Positions 1 to 9,077 are shown, numbered from the stretch's first letter. The stretch: 64,000 nucleotides of DNA from Natronomonas moolapensis 8.8.11 (GCF_000591055.1 NC_020388.1:62001-126000); one strand, 5' to 3'. Notes: a model not told the origin generated them from the sequence alone. A program made the numbers and translations.

Positions 1-126
1 CACCATCTTTCCCCCCTTGGCACACTGCTCGCAGCCCTTCGATATCATTCGTTGCCCACGTTTGAGCGCCGAGGCTCAAAAGTCGTGCGTTCCGCCGATC
101 CCGGGATCGGGCTACGCCGGCGTCCC

Positions 127-564
127 TCAGAGTTCCTCGAAGAACGTCTCGACGAACTCACCGGTGTCCTCGACGATCGACGCCCAGACGTCGTTCTCGG
201 GCGCGATCCCGACGAGGCGGGCGATCTTCATAATCGAGACGTGATACACTCGCTGGAGGCCGGGCTCCTCCTGCCAGATCACGAAGTTGCAGGGAAACAG
301 CGCACCCTGCTTGAGCGTCTCGTCGAGCGCCCGGTCGGCCATATCGGGGTTGCACGCGCCGAGCACGTAGTAGGGATCGCGGTCGGCGTCGACCTTCTCG
401 TTGAGCAACTCCGAGGGCGAAAACTCCACGGGGACGCCGAACCCGGCCGCCTCGGCCGTCTCCCGGACGTGTTCGATCGCCGCCTCGTGGGCCATCTCCA
501 GGGTGGCCTCCTTCTCACCGATGTCTGTGGGGTCGATCTCCGCCGGGTCGAACGCGAGTGTCAT
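127..564 (-). CDS. DUF302 family protein
   Basis: 145-residue soluble protein that I recognise as DUF302-like, from the central stretch with a single Cys in ACNPDMADRALDE followed by LFPCNFVIWQ. The family is a small alpha/beta fold of unknown biochemical role. The ATG at 564 is chosen over an upstream start at 648, because the extra residues are Pro/Arg-rich and read like intergenic sequence. It stands alone on the minus strand, with 148 bp to the next gene. No signal peptide or membrane segment is visible. Confidence 0.85.
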   Translation of the reverse strand: MTLAFDPAEIDPTDIGEKEATLEMAHEAAIEHVRETAEAAGFGVPVEFSPSELLNEKVDADRDPYYVLGACNPDMADRALDETLKQGALFPCNFVIWQEEPGLQRVYHVSIMKIARLVGIAPENDVWASIVEDTGEFVETFFEEL

Positions 565-712
565 ACCCGATGGTGGTTCCCGGAGCGCAAAACCATTGGG
601 GCCTCGGGGCGTCCCGACCGGGCACCCGCCCCGATGTCCGGGTCGCACCGACCGCGTGCAGTTGCCGTCCCGATGTCGCGGTCGGCGTCGAGACCGACCG
701 GGGTGGCGTCCG

Positions 713-1105
713 TTATACGTTGTCGGGCGTCTCGGCGTCGTCCTCGACGGCGCGTTTCATCGACTCGCGGCGGGATTTCGCGTCGCGGCCGGTACACTCC
801 AACAGAAAGTCGTTTTTGGCGTCGTTGGCGTCGCCCGCCGAATCCACGTCGCCGGTCTCCATCAGCGACTCGAGGTCGCGCTCCTCGAAGTGGACGGCGA
901 GTTTGTCCTTCTTTCCGGAGTACGACACTGCGCCCGCGACGATCCGGGTGAACACCGGATTGTCCGGGTCGCCGACGACGTACAGGTCGCTGTCGTTGAA
1001 CTCCTCGGTGCCGGTGATCGGTCCGAAGTATTCCTCGACGGTCGCCTCCAGGTCGGGGACGCGCTCCTCTAAATACTCCCCGCGTCGCATCTTGTACTCT
1101 TCCAT
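713..1105 (-). CDS. Conserved haloarchaeal protein (DUF5611-like)
   Basis: 130-residue acidic cytoplasmic protein beginning MEEYKMRRGEYLEERVPDLE, which resembles the haloarchaeal DUF5611 family; its function is unknown. The ATG at 1105 is preferred to an upstream start at 1237 because the upstream residues are Arg/Pro-rich and overlap the end of the neighbouring gene. The body predicts alternating strands and helices with no catalytic motif I can name. The family name is from memory; that the gene is real is well supported by its coding character. Confidence 0.75.
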   Translation of the reverse strand: MEEYKMRRGEYLEERVPDLEATVEEYFGPITGTEEFNDSDLYVVGDPDNPVFTRIVAGAVSYSGKKDKLAVHFEERDLESLMETGDVDSAGDANDAKNDFLLECTGRDAKSRRESMKRAVEDDAETPDNV

Positions 1106-1130
1106 ACCGGGGGTATCGGAATCCGGGGGT

Positions 1131-1940
1131 TTACTGGTTTCGTTCGGCCTCCAGCCACGCGCCACAGTCCGGGCAGGGATCGCCGGCCCGATACCCCGAG
1201 TCGGCCTCGACCCGGAACGAACAGTCGGGACAGGCAATCGCCCCCTCCGGTACCGTGATCCCCGACAGCGACTCCTCCCCGGGGGGCGGCGTCTCCGCCG
1301 GACCCTCGGCGCCGACGCTGTCGGCGGCGTCCGCGTTCGCGCTCGTGCCTGCGTTCGTGCCCCCGGCGCCTCCGGGCCACTCGCCGGGTTTTCGCTCGGC
1401 CGGGTCCACGTCTTCGCCGCCGTCGCCGTCGTCGGTTAGAATCTCGGCGTCCTCCGCATCCGGATCCGGGGGTCCCCCGGAGTCGGTGTTCTCGCCTACG
1501 TCTGCGTCCGCGTTCGGGTCGGGCGCTGTGGACGACGCCGTCGGTCCGTCGGTCCCGAACTCGTCCGACGCCGCGGTTCCGGGCGGGGTCGCATCGATCC
1601 CTCCCTCGTCCGGGTCCGCCTTTCCCTCCGCCGCACCGACGCCGCTGCGTTCGACCGCGCTGGCGATGCCGCTGTCGGCGTCCGACCCGTTCGAGTCCGC
1701 ACCCGCCTCTCGCTCCCTCCCGTCCGACTCGGACCCCGATTCGGCCTCGAGGCCGACGTCCGAGGCGTCGACGACGGCTGCGACCTCCGTGCTCTCGGAG
1801 ACGACGCGTTCCGTACCGCAGCGGCGACAGCGTTCGACCTCCCGCTCGGTAGTGATCACCTCGCTGCCCTGTTCTTCGCGCTCGCGCTCTACCCCGGCGT
1901 CCTCGAACGTGTGGCCGAGGAGCGAACATTGGAGTCCCAT
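1131..1940 (-). CDS. Protein with two zinc ribbons joined by a long acidic linker (DUF7093-like)
   Basis: About 269 residues. The N-terminus holds a CRRCG half-site and an earlier Cys (MGLQCSLLGHTFED). The C-terminus holds a second ribbon with CPDCSF and CPDCGAW. Between them lie about 170 residues of Asp/Glu/Ser/Gly/Ala-rich sequence expected to be disordered in molar salt. The layout resembles haloarchaeal DUF7093 proteins, whose function is unknown. The start at 1940 is preferred to the GTG/ATG at 1949 because MGLQC is the usual family beginning. It could tether partners through its two end domains; that is inference. Confidence 0.75.
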   Translation of the reverse strand: MGLQCSLLGHTFEDAGVEREREEQGSEVITTEREVERCRRCGTERVVSESTEVAAVVDASDVGLEAESGSESDGREREAGADSNGSDADSGIASAVERSGVGAAEGKADPDEGGIDATPPGTAASDEFGTDGPTASSTAPDPNADADVGENTDSGGPPDPDAEDAEILTDDGDGGEDVDPAERKPGEWPGGAGGTNAGTSANADAADSVGAEGPAETPPPGEESLSGITVPEGAIACPDCSFRVEADSGYRAGDPCPDCGAWLEAERNQ

Positions 1941-2001
1941 TATCGACACGTGACCGTGACGAATGTATAAAACTTGAGTCCCGCCTCCACGGGTTCGAGC
2001 T

Positions 2002-2208
2002 CTAGAGGTCCTCGTAGCTCATCCCCATCGATTCCAGGAACGAGCCGACGAGGCCGTACGCGACCAGCCCGGCACCGACGGCGACGGCGGCCGCGCCGAC
2101 GGCGATCCGGCGGTTCTGTCGCCCGACGACGACGAGACCGAGACAGGCGAGCGCGGCCCCGGCGAGGCCGGTGTCCCCGAGCGTCTCCCGCAGTTCGTCC
2201 GTGTCCAT
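2002..2208 (-). CDS. Small two-helix membrane protein
   Basis: 68 residues with two hydrophobic segments (about 13-28 and 34-55, rich in Ala/Gly/Val) separated by a short basic loop GRQNRR. This makes a hairpin membrane protein with an acidic N-terminus and C-terminal tail ESMGMSYEDL. Such small membrane proteins of unknown function are common in haloarchaea. A TATA-like AT-rich tract lies on the minus strand near 2230. I cannot assign a family. Confidence 0.65.
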   Translation of the reverse strand: MDTDELRETLGDTGLAGAALACLGLVVVGRQNRRIAVGAAAVAVGAGLVAYGLVGSFLESMGMSYEDL

Positions 2209-2301
2209 ACCCGCGAGTTCCGGCGACGAAAAATAAAACCGGACGGTTCGGTTCGGGGAGCGAGCGGGAGCCTTTTGATCCGCGGTCCCCCATCGGAATG
2301 T

Positions 2302-3042
2302 ATGACCGCCCCGGAGATCCCGGAATCACACCCCAGATACGAGTCGCTTCTGACGCGGCACCGCATCGAGGCGGGTGTCGACCGCGGTCTCACCTCCCGA
2401 CAGGGACTCATCGCCCAGGGCCGCGGCGAGGCGTTCGACTACCTGCTCGGCGAGGAGACGATCCCGAGCGCCGACGACGCCGAACGCGCCGCGGCCGCCC
2501 ACTTGCTCCGTGCCGACCACGCCGTCCTCTCGGTCAACGGCAACGTCGCCGCGCTCGCCCCCGAGGAAACCGTTGCGCTGGCGGCGGCGACCGGGGCCGA
2601 CATCGAGGTCAACCTGTTCAACCGAACCGACGAGCGGATCGAACGGATCGTCGAACACCTCAACGCACACGGCGCCGAGGGGGTCAAGGGGACGACGGCC
2701 GACGGCCGCATTCCCGGCCTCGATCACGAGCGCGCGAAGGTCGACGCGGACGGAATCGGGTCGGCGGACGTCGTGTTGGTGCCTCTGGAGGACGGCGACC
2801 GCGCCGAGGCGCTCGCCGCGATGGGGAAGACGGAACTCGTCGTCGACCTCAACCCGATGTCCCGATCGGCGCGGTCGGCGGCGGTCCCGATAATCGACAA
2901 TCTGATCCGGGCGGTGCCGAACATGACTGACCACGCGAGGGAGTTGGCCGACGCCGACGAGTCGACGCTCTCGTCGATCGTCGACTCCTTTGACCGCGAG
3001 GCGGCTCTCGCGGCCGCCGAGGAACGGATCCGGGCGCCGTAG
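2302..3042 (+). CDS. 4-phosphopantoate--beta-alanine ligase
   Basis: 246-residue archaeal phosphopantothenate synthetase. This enzyme joins 4-phosphopantoate and beta-alanine with ATP to give 4'-phosphopantothenate, replacing the bacterial PanC/PanK order in archaeal CoA synthesis. Recognised from HPRYESLLTRHRIEAGVDRG at the N-terminus, VNGNVAAL, the N-N-R segment EVNLFNRTDERI, the central EGVKGT, and VVDLNPMSRSARSA with IIDNLIRAVPNM near the C-terminus. The ATG at 2302 gives the family's usual beginning; an upstream ATG at 2275 would add nine unlikely residues. It stands alone and is divergent from the preceding small gene. Confidence 0.93.
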   Translation: MTAPEIPESHPRYESLLTRHRIEAGVDRGLTSRQGLIAQGRGEAFDYLLGEETIPSADDAERAAAAHLLRADHAVLSVNGNVAALAPEETVALAAATGADIEVNLFNRTDERIERIVEHLNAHGAEGVKGTTADGRIPGLDHERAKVDADGIGSADVVLVPLEDGDRAEALAAMGKTELVVDLNPMSRSARSAAVPIIDNLIRAVPNMTDHARELADADESTLSSIVDSFDREAALAAAEERIRAP

Positions 3043-3117
3043 GCTCCGTCCCCCGTCGATATTCCGTCTTGCGGGCGTCTGACATAGTGTTTTGTGGGTC
3101 GGGAAAGTAGATCCGGT

Positions 3118-4041
3118 ATGGCTAGCCTCACGGAGGTCTACAGGGGAGGCGGCGGGGCCGGCCTCCGGCGGCTGTACGCCGGTGTCGTGCTCTTCGGGAT
3201 CGGAGCGGTACTCGTCACCGCCGGTCTCGTCGTCGCCTCGACCGACCTGGGCGCGTCCCTCGGGCTCGATCAGTTCGGCGCGCGCGAGTTGGCCGGCGTG
3301 TTGGGCGGTCTCGGGCTTCCGGCAGTCCTCTTCGGGACGATGGTCGCGCTCCCGCGGGCGTCGCGGCGGCTCCGGGCCACCGCCGCCGTCGGCGCGCTCG
3401 TCTGTCTCGTCGGTGTCGGGATGTTCGCCCGCTGGTACCCGATCGACTGGGTCGGCGGCTCCGGCGACACGACGATGACGCTCGTCGTTTCGGCGACGTA
3501 CTTCGTCGGCGCGATCGTTACCAGTTGGTGTCTGTTCTCCGCCGCCGCCAACTTCAAAGCGCGCAACGACCCCGGCGGGACGGTCTCGCTGGAGATCACC
3601 AAAGGGGGCGAAACGCGAGTCGTCGAGGTCTCGAACGACGAACTCCGGGGAAAACTCGGCGGGATCGGGGTGCTCGGCGCGACGCCCGACGGCGATACGA
3701 AAACCCAGACGAACCGCTCCGTTCCGAACGGGGGATCGACCGCGTCTCGACCCGGTACCGGCACCGGGACCGAACGCGGCTCGGGCGTCGCGGCGGCGAA
3801 CTCGACCGACGGAGGCGTCGACAGCGAGTCCTCGATCCGCGAGCCCGGCTTTTCCGACGACGCCGAACTCCTCGACGATGGGGACGGATCGGTCGAACCG
3901 ATCAGCGACCGGTACTGCGGCAACTGTGCGTACTTTCGGTACGTCAGAACCGAGGAGGGGCTGGTACCGTACTGCGGGCGCCACAGCGAGACGATGACGA
4001 ACATGGACGCCTGCGAGGAGTGGTCGCCGAACACCAACTGA
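3118..4041 (+). CDS. Membrane protein with C-terminal Cys cluster (DUF7139-like)
   Basis: 307 residues. Four hydrophobic segments occupy roughly residues 18-40, 58-76, 83-103 and 122-145. They are followed by a cytoplasmic stretch and a low-complexity Ser/Gly/Thr/Asp linker. The last 45 residues hold YCGNCAYF and YCGRH plus a final Cys, a probable metal-binding knuckle. The layout matches haloarchaeal DUF7139 proteins of unknown function. The ATG at 3118 follows a short leader. A redox or metal-sensing role for the Cys cluster is speculation. Confidence 0.75.
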   Translation: MASLTEVYRGGGGAGLRRLYAGVVLFGIGAVLVTAGLVVASTDLGASLGLDQFGARELAGVLGGLGLPAVLFGTMVALPRASRRLRATAAVGALVCLVGVGMFARWYPIDWVGGSGDTTMTLVVSATYFVGAIVTSWCLFSAAANFKARNDPGGTVSLEITKGGETRVVEVSNDELRGKLGGIGVLGATPDGDTKTQTNRSVPNGGSTASRPGTGTGTERGSGVAAANSTDGGVDSESSIREPGFSDDAELLDDGDGSVEPISDRYCGNCAYFRYVRTEEGLVPYCGRHSETMTNMDACEEWSPNTN

Positions 4042-4059
4042 GCCGGCCTCCGGGAACCG

Positions 4060-4554
4060 CTACGCCTCGAGAACCGATTTCATCCGCTCGTAGTGGCTGC
4101 CCCGCCAGAACAGCTGCTCGCACGAGCGACAGCGCCAGCAGTCGGTCCCCCCCGGATCGGGGGCGTAGCTGGGCGTGTCGGCCTCCGCCGGGACCGGCTC
4201 CAGCGAGCCGTTGCACCGACCACAGTAGGATGGCTCCTCGTCGGGAACGAGTTCGACGCCGGCCGCCCGGAGCTCGCCGAGTTGGGCCTCGAGGTCCCGC
4301 TCGGCGAGCAGCACCGCCCCCTCGACGCTGTCGGCCAACTCGACGTCCCGGGTGAGCAGCCGGCGGCCCTCCGCCCCGGCGAGGGCCGCGATACGGTCGT
4401 CCGCCTCCAGCCCCCGATCGAGGGCGTAGGCGGCGTCGTACCCACAGACCCGGAGGTAGACAGCCAGCGAACCGAGCATGACGTCGAGCAACAATCGATC
4501 GGTCTCGGGACGGATCGCTCCCTCCTCCCGAGCGACGGGTCCCTCCCCCGTCAT
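4060..4554 (-). CDS. Mut7-C family RNase-like protein
   Basis: 164 residues of the Mut7-C type: a PIN-like nuclease fold (LLLDVMLGSLAVYLRVCGYD, then LLTRDVELAD) followed by a zinc ribbon (CGRC and CWRCRSC) and the typical ending FWRGSHYERM. The family is predicted to be an RNase. The ATG at 4554 overlaps the stop codon of the upstream PolX gene in an ATGA arrangement, so translation is probably coupled. This start therefore outranks the longer open frame reaching 4956, which runs antisense to codons of PolX. Confidence 0.85.
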   Translation of the reverse strand: MTGEGPVAREEGAIRPETDRLLLDVMLGSLAVYLRVCGYDAAYALDRGLEADDRIAALAGAEGRRLLTRDVELADSVEGAVLLAERDLEAQLGELRAAGVELVPDEEPSYCGRCNGSLEPVPAEADTPSYAPDPGGTDCWRCRSCEQLFWRGSHYERMKSVLEA

Positions 4555-6293
4555 CCGAGGAACTCGCGGACGCCAGCCGCGTCCCAGCAATTCAACACGT
4601 CCGTCGGCTCTGCCCACCCGCGGCGAGCAGTGTGGACGCCGAAGCGAACGTTCGCGTACGCGCCCGTCCCGTGGGCGTCGGTGTTGATGACGACTGTCGC
4701 GCCGGCCTCGACGGCGGCCTTGACGTAACCCGAGCGCAGGTCGAGTCGCCTCGGGTCGGCGTTGATCTCGAGGGCGGTCCCGGTATCGGCGGCCGCCGCC
4801 GCGAGGCGTTCGATGTCGACGTCGTGGCCGGGCCGTCGGTTCAACAGCCGGCCCGTCGGGTGGCCGAGCACGTCGACCTCGGGGTGTTCGACCGCGGCCA
4901 CGAGGCGGTCGGTCCCGTCGCCGTCCAGGCCGCTGTGCGGCGAGGCGACCACGCAATCGAGCGTCTCGAGGACGTCCTCGCCGACGCTGATCGAGCCCTC
5001 CGAACCGATGTTCGCCTCGACGCCCGCGAGAACGTCGACCGCCGCGCCGTCGTCGACCGCCCGGATCGCGTCGGCGTGCTCGAGCAACTCGGCGTCGTCC
5101 AGCCCGACCCCGCCGACCATCCCCGGCCCGGTCGCGTGATCCGCGACCGCGAGGTACTCGTGGCCGAACTCGGCGGCCGCCGCGGCCATCTCTTCGACCG
5201 TCGCGGTCCCGTCGGAGGCGCTCGTGTGGAGGTGGAGGTCACCGCGCACGTCGGTCGTCCCGACGAGCTCCGGGAGCGCGCCCTCGGCCGCCGCCTCGAT
5301 CTCGCCGCGGTCCTCGCGCAGCTCCGGCGGGACGTACTCGAGCCCGACAGCGCCGTAGACGCCGGCCTCGGTCTCGCCCGCGACCCGCTCTCCGACGCGT
5401 TGGCCCGCGTCCGGATCGTCGATCCCGGAGACGTCGAAGACGCCGTACTCGTTGATTTTCAGCCCCTGCTCGACCGCGCGGTTCCTGAGCGCGACGTTGT
5501 GGGCCTTGCTGCCCGTAAAATACTGCAACGCCGCGCCGAACTCCCCCGGGACCACGACCCGGAGATCAACGCGTTCGCCGTCGGCGCGGATCGAGGCCTT
5601 GTTGCCCCCGGCCTCTATCACCGAGTCCGCACCGTCCCAGTCGGCGAACACCTCGACGACGGCTTCGCCGTCCTCGCTCGCTGCCAGGATGTCGACGTCG
5701 CCGATCGTCGGTCGCCACCGCCGGATCGATCCGGCCGTCTCGGCGGCGGTGACGGCGTCGAGGTCCCCGATGAACTCGACGAGGCGATCCGCGACGGGGC
5801 GGGCGTCGCCGAGTACGCTCCGGGCTCTGGCCTCCCTGGCGAAGGGGATCCGCTCGAGGATGTTCGCCTCGGTCGTCTCGCCGAAGCCCTTCACGCTCCG
5901 GATCTCGCCGGCCTCGGCGGCCGCCTCGAGGTCCTCGAGTGTCTCGATCCCGAGCGCCTCGTACAGCGACCCGACGGTCTTGGGGCCGACGCCCTCGACG
6001 GCCGTGAGCGCGCCCATCTCGACGGGCATTCCCTCCCGGAGTTCTTCGAGCTCCGCGATCGCGCCCGTCTCGAGATACTCGGCCGTCTTTGCGGCGATCG
6101 CCTCGCCGACGTCGTCGATCTCGGCGATGGCGTCCTCGCCGCCGGCTTCGTGGAGGCGCTCGACCGAAACGGTGTGGCCCCGGATGCTCTCGGCTGCCCG
6201 GCGGTAGACGTTGGGCTTGTACTCGACGTCGCGCGCCTCGAGGTGGTCGGCCATCTCCTCGAAGAGCGCCGCGACCGCGGCGTTCTCGCTCAC
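4551..6293 (-). CDS. polX: DNA polymerase X with C-terminal PHP domain
   Basis: 580-residue family X polymerase. Residues 1-150 carry the 8-kDa-like and helix-hairpin-helix regions (VEGVGPKTVGSLYEALG and VKGFGETTE). The catalytic palm has GSIRR at 188-192, Asp199 and Asp201 (IGDVDIL) and Asp243. The C-terminal PHP domain begins at GDLHLHTSASDGT (His354, His356) and would supply 3'-5' exonuclease or AP-site activity, as in bacterial and archaeal PolX. Metal ligands appear intact in both domains. It is the first gene of a two-gene unit with the Mut7-C protein. Likely role: base-excision or gap-filling repair. Confidence 0.93.
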   Translation of the reverse strand: MSENAAVAALFEEMADHLEARDVEYKPNVYRRAAESIRGHTVSVERLHEAGGEDAIAEIDDVGEAIAAKTAEYLETGAIAELEELREGMPVEMGALTAVEGVGPKTVGSLYEALGIETLEDLEAAAEAGEIRSVKGFGETTEANILERIPFAREARARSVLGDARPVADRLVEFIGDLDAVTAAETAGSIRRWRPTIGDVDILAASEDGEAVVEVFADWDGADSVIEAGGNKASIRADGERVDLRVVVPGEFGAALQYFTGSKAHNVALRNRAVEQGLKINEYGVFDVSGIDDPDAGQRVGERVAGETEAGVYGAVGLEYVPPELREDRGEIEAAAEGALPELVGTTDVRGDLHLHTSASDGTATVEEMAAAAAEFGHEYLAVADHATGPGMVGGVGLDDAELLEHADAIRAVDDGAAVDVLAGVEANIGSEGSISVGEDVLETLDCVVASPHSGLDGDGTDRLVAAVEHPEVDVLGHPTGRLLNRRPGHDVDIERLAAAAADTGTALEINADPRRLDLRSGYVKAAVEAGATVVINTDAHGTGAYANVRFGVHTARRGWAEPTDVLNCWDAAGVREFLG

Positions 6294-6324
6294 GCCGCCG
6301 CCCCCCCGCGTTCGCTCGGCCGCC

Positions 6325-6768
6325 TCATGGCCCCCGCCCCCGTACCTCCGGGCCGTCGTCGTGGCCGAGGGCCTTCTTCAGGAAGTCCATCCAGCGTTTC
6401 GTGTCCGCCGCCTCCTGCCGTTTCGCCTCCGCCTCGACGCTCTCGGGGCCGAGGCTCTCGAGGGCCTCGAGCGCCCGGTCGATCCCGATGACCGCGCGGG
6501 CGATGCGCTCGCCCTCCTCGAAGCCGACTGCGCCCTCCTCGATCAGCTCCTTGCGTTCGAGGCGCTCGCGCCGCAGGTTGCGCTTGGCCCGCTCGACGCG
6601 GTCGCGTTCGCCCGCGGGGACCGTCTCGCGGCGCTTGATCTCGAAGACGAACTCCTGGAGTTGTACCTCCTCGCCCTGGATCTCGATGCACTCTGGGATG
6701 TCGACCCCGAGCGTCGACCCCTCCCGGCCGATCCGTTCGAGGAGCTGTTTTCGTTCGTACTCCTGCAC
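6325..6768 (-). CDS. DUF5788 family protein
   Basis: 147-residue, highly charged protein of haloarchaeal DUF5788 type. The start at 6768 is GTG, followed by QEYERKQLLERIGREG. The middle (residues 45-75) is a long Arg/Glu helix, and the C-terminus WMDFLKKALGHDD precedes a charged tail. It ends 31 bp before the PolX start on the same strand, so it may be co-transcribed with PolX. Function is unknown. The charge pattern suggests nucleic-acid or protein binding, which is inference only. Confidence 0.8.
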   Translation of the reverse strand: MQEYERKQLLERIGREGSTLGVDIPECIEIQGEEVQLQEFVFEIKRRETVPAGERDRVERAKRNLRRERLERKELIEEGAVGFEEGERIARAVIGIDRALEALESLGPESVEAEAKRQEAADTKRWMDFLKKALGHDDGPEVRGRGP

Positions 6769-6853
6769 GCCCTACAATCGGGCGCGCGGGGACAAATAGT
6801 TCCCGTCCGGCCGCCCCCCGGAGGCCGCGTTCGCGCCGGTCGGAGTCGGGGGA

Positions 6854-7666
6854 TCAGACCGTACAGGTGTCCTCGTACTCGACGTCGTGGATCGAGTCGA
6901 TCCCGCCGTCGCCGCAGACCGGGCAGTCGGGACGGGGTTCGACGGCGATCTCCCTGAAAGTCATATCGGCGGCATCGTAAAATACCATCCGTCCGTCGAG
7001 CGTCTCGCCGTACTCCAGGAGGAGTTTGACGGCCTCGGTCGCCTGCATGCAGCCGACGGTGCCCGGAAGCACGCCCAACACGCCCGCAGTCGCGCAGTCG
7101 GGGACGGTGCCAGGCTCGGGGGCCTCCGGGAACAGACACCGATAGCAGGGGCCGCCCTCGTTGGCCTCGAACGTCGTTACCTGCCCCTCGAAGCGGAGGA
7201 TCGCACCGTGCGCGAAGGGGACGCCCGCGAGCGTACAGGCGTCGTTGACGAGGTATCGGGTGGCGAAGTTGTCGGAGCCGTCGACGACGACGTCGTACGC
7301 CCCCAGCAGGTCCTCGACGTTGTCGGCCTCGACCCGGCACTCGTGGGTCCGGACCGTCACGTCGGGGTTTTGTCGTTCGACGAACTCGCGGGCGGAGTCG
7401 ACCTTCGGGCGGCCGACGTCGGGGTCGCCGTGGATGACCTGCCGCTGGAGGTTCGAGCGCTCGACGACGTCGTCGTCGGCGATTCCGAGGGTACCGACGC
7501 CGGCCGCCGCGAGGTACTGGACGATCGGCGACCCGAGCCCTCCGGCCCCGATACAGAGGACCGACGAGTCGAGCAGCCGGGCCTGGCCCGCGGGGCCGAC
7601 ATCGTCCATGATGATATGTCTGGAGTAGCGGTCGAGTTGCTCGGCGTCGAGGTCGAGTCCGGTCAT
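6854..7666 (-). CDS. ubaA: SAMP-activating E1-like enzyme UbaA (MoeB/ThiF family)
   Basis: 270-residue adenylyltransferase. The Rossmann nucleotide site is CIGAGGLGSPIVQYL (about 38-52), Asp130 lies in VVDGSDNFATR, the zinc pairs are CYRC (174/177) and CPVC near the C-terminus, and the presumed catalytic Cys191 sits in PDCATAGVLG. In Haloferax the single E1 UbaA activates SAMPs for protein modification, tRNA thiolation and molybdopterin synthesis. A SAMP2-like modifier is encoded 12 kb away in this window (19658-19876). The gene is monocistronic; a short AT-rich tract precedes the start. Confidence 0.93.
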   Translation of the reverse strand: MTGLDLDAEQLDRYSRHIIMDDVGPAGQARLLDSSVLCIGAGGLGSPIVQYLAAAGVGTLGIADDDVVERSNLQRQVIHGDPDVGRPKVDSAREFVERQNPDVTVRTHECRVEADNVEDLLGAYDVVVDGSDNFATRYLVNDACTLAGVPFAHGAILRFEGQVTTFEANEGGPCYRCLFPEAPEPGTVPDCATAGVLGVLPGTVGCMQATEAVKLLLEYGETLDGRMVFYDAADMTFREIAVEPRPDCPVCGDGGIDSIHDVEYEDTCTV

Positions 7667-7795
7667 GGGTTTCCGTTACGGCCGCCAGTATAAAATCCAC
7701 CTGGCGACCCGCGTCGTCAGGGGGCCGGGGACCGGGATGTGTGTGCCGTAGCGGAGCGGAATACGCCGACCGCGGAGCCGACGCTCCCGGTGTCG

Positions 7796-8518
7796 TCAGG
7801 CCTCTGTCGTGTCGTCGCGGCGCATCAAGAGAATCACCGCGAACGGCGAGAGGAACGCGACGACAGCCGAAAGCCCGAACAGCGCGAAGACGCCGTTGTC
7901 GCCCTGCATCGCCGGCGGGGCCTCCTCGTCGCTTCCCCCGGAGCCGTCGGACCCGGAGTCCTCGCCGGACCCGCTTTCGCTTCCCTCGGAGCCGCCGCCG
8001 CCGGACCCGGAGCCCCCGGTGCTCATCTCGCCCACGGAGACGTCCGGGACGCCCTCCCCGGAGCCGACGACGATGGCGCCTTTCATCCCGACGCTCGCGT
8101 GTGGGGTACAGACGTACTTCGAAATACCGTCGCTCTCGAAGGTCAACGGGTAGCGCGTGCCGGTCTCGCCGGCGAGGTCGCTCTCGTATCGCTGCCCGGA
8201 CTCCCGTTCGGTGACGTTGTGTACGCCGCCCGCGCCGGTCCACTCGAAGACGACGGTCGTCCCCGCGTCGACGTGGATCGCCGGCGGGGCGAACGCGAGG
8301 CCGTTGTCGCCGGCCCCGACCTCGACGACGACCTCGTCCTCGCCGGTCGCGTCGACCGTCCCGCCGTAGTTGTTCGCGTCCTCGAACCAGCCGCCGTAGT
8401 CGAACTCCTCCTGTGCGTGGGCCGGTCCGGCCGCGCCCGCCGCCGTGGCCGTCGCCGCACCGACACCGACACGGAAGAGATCGCGCCGGGTCATCCCGGC
8501 CCCGTCGTGAGTTGCCAT
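7796..8518 (-). CDS. Halocyanin-like blue copper protein, Tat-exported, C-terminal anchor
   Basis: 240 residues. The N-terminus has a twin-arginine signal (TRRDLFRVGVGAATATAAG, cleavage after AHA). The mature cupredoxin domain shows type 1 copper ligands His100 (GGVHNV), Cys137 and His140 (YVCTPH) and Met145 (GMKGA). A Gly/Ser/Glu-rich linker of about 45 residues leads to a transmembrane helix near 205-228, so the protein sits on the outer membrane face. It is an electron carrier in haloarchaeal respiration. Start 8518 is used; the ATG at 8494 would still keep the Tat motif. A TATA-like tract lies near 8545. Confidence 0.92.
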   Translation of the reverse strand: MATHDGAGMTRRDLFRVGVGAATATAAGAAGPAHAQEEFDYGGWFEDANNYGGTVDATGEDEVVVEVGAGDNGLAFAPPAIHVDAGTTVVFEWTGAGGVHNVTERESGQRYESDLAGETGTRYPLTFESDGISKYVCTPHASVGMKGAIVVGSGEGVPDVSVGEMSTGGSGSGGGGSEGSESGSGEDSGSDGSGGSDEEAPPAMQGDNGVFALFGLSAVVAFLSPFAVILLMRRDDTTEA

Positions 8519-8577
8519 CCGTGCCGGCCCTTGTCGGTCGGTTTATTTTTACTTTCGGATTACTTTCGCGGTCCCAC

Positions 8578-8973
8578 TCAGGCTTCGTCGTCGAACTCGA
8601 GAGCGACCGAATTCATACAGTAGCGCTGTCCGGTCGGGTCAGGCCCGTCCTCGAAGACGTGCCCCAGGTGCCCCTCACACCGCGCGCAGACGACCTCGGT
8701 CCGGACCATGCCGTGGCTGCGGTCCTCGCGCAACTCGACGGCTCCTTCCTCGGCGTCGTAGAAGGAGGGCCACCCGGAGTTCGAGTCGAACTTCGTCTCC
8801 GAGTCGAACAGTTCGGCCCCGCAACCGGCACACCGGTAGACGCCGTCGGCGTCCGCGCCGAGATGCTCCCCGGAGAACTTCGGTTCGGTCCCCTGCTCGC
8901 GGAGGATCCGGTACTCCTCGTCGGTGAGAACCTCGCGCCACTCGGCGTCGGTCTGCGGTAGCTTCGAGTCCAT
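8578..8973 (-). CDS. msrB: Peptide-methionine (R)-S-oxide reductase
   Basis: 131-residue MsrB, which reduces the R-epimer of methionine sulfoxide. Structural zinc is bound by Cys48/Cys51 (CAGC) and Cys96/Cys99 (CARC), and the catalytic Cys119 lies in QRYCMNSVAL. The family-typical SGWPSFY and EGHLGHVF are present. The ATG at 8973 is preferred over an upstream start at 9051 because it gives the normal MsrB length. The stereochemical partner MsrA lies 3.5 kb away (12427-12975), with a block of universal-stress genes between them. Confidence 0.96.
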   Translation of the reverse strand: MDSKLPQTDAEWREVLTDEEYRILREQGTEPKFSGEHLGADADGVYRCAGCGAELFDSETKFDSNSGWPSFYDAEEGAVELREDRSHGMVRTEVVCARCEGHLGHVFEDGPDPTGQRYCMNSVALEFDDEA

Positions 8974-9077
8974 ACCTCCGGTTGGGGCTCCAGCCGTTTT
9001 GTCGTTGCGGGGGCGGCCCGGAATCCACGCCGGCGCGTGCCGCAAACACAAAGGGGCCTCCGCCGGTCGGGTCGGGT

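Noticed and set aside
4632-6491. Plus-strand 619-residue open frame
   Set aside because: It is the antisense of polX; the sequence is Arg/Gly/Val-rich with no domain, a usual artefact of GC-rich codon usage.
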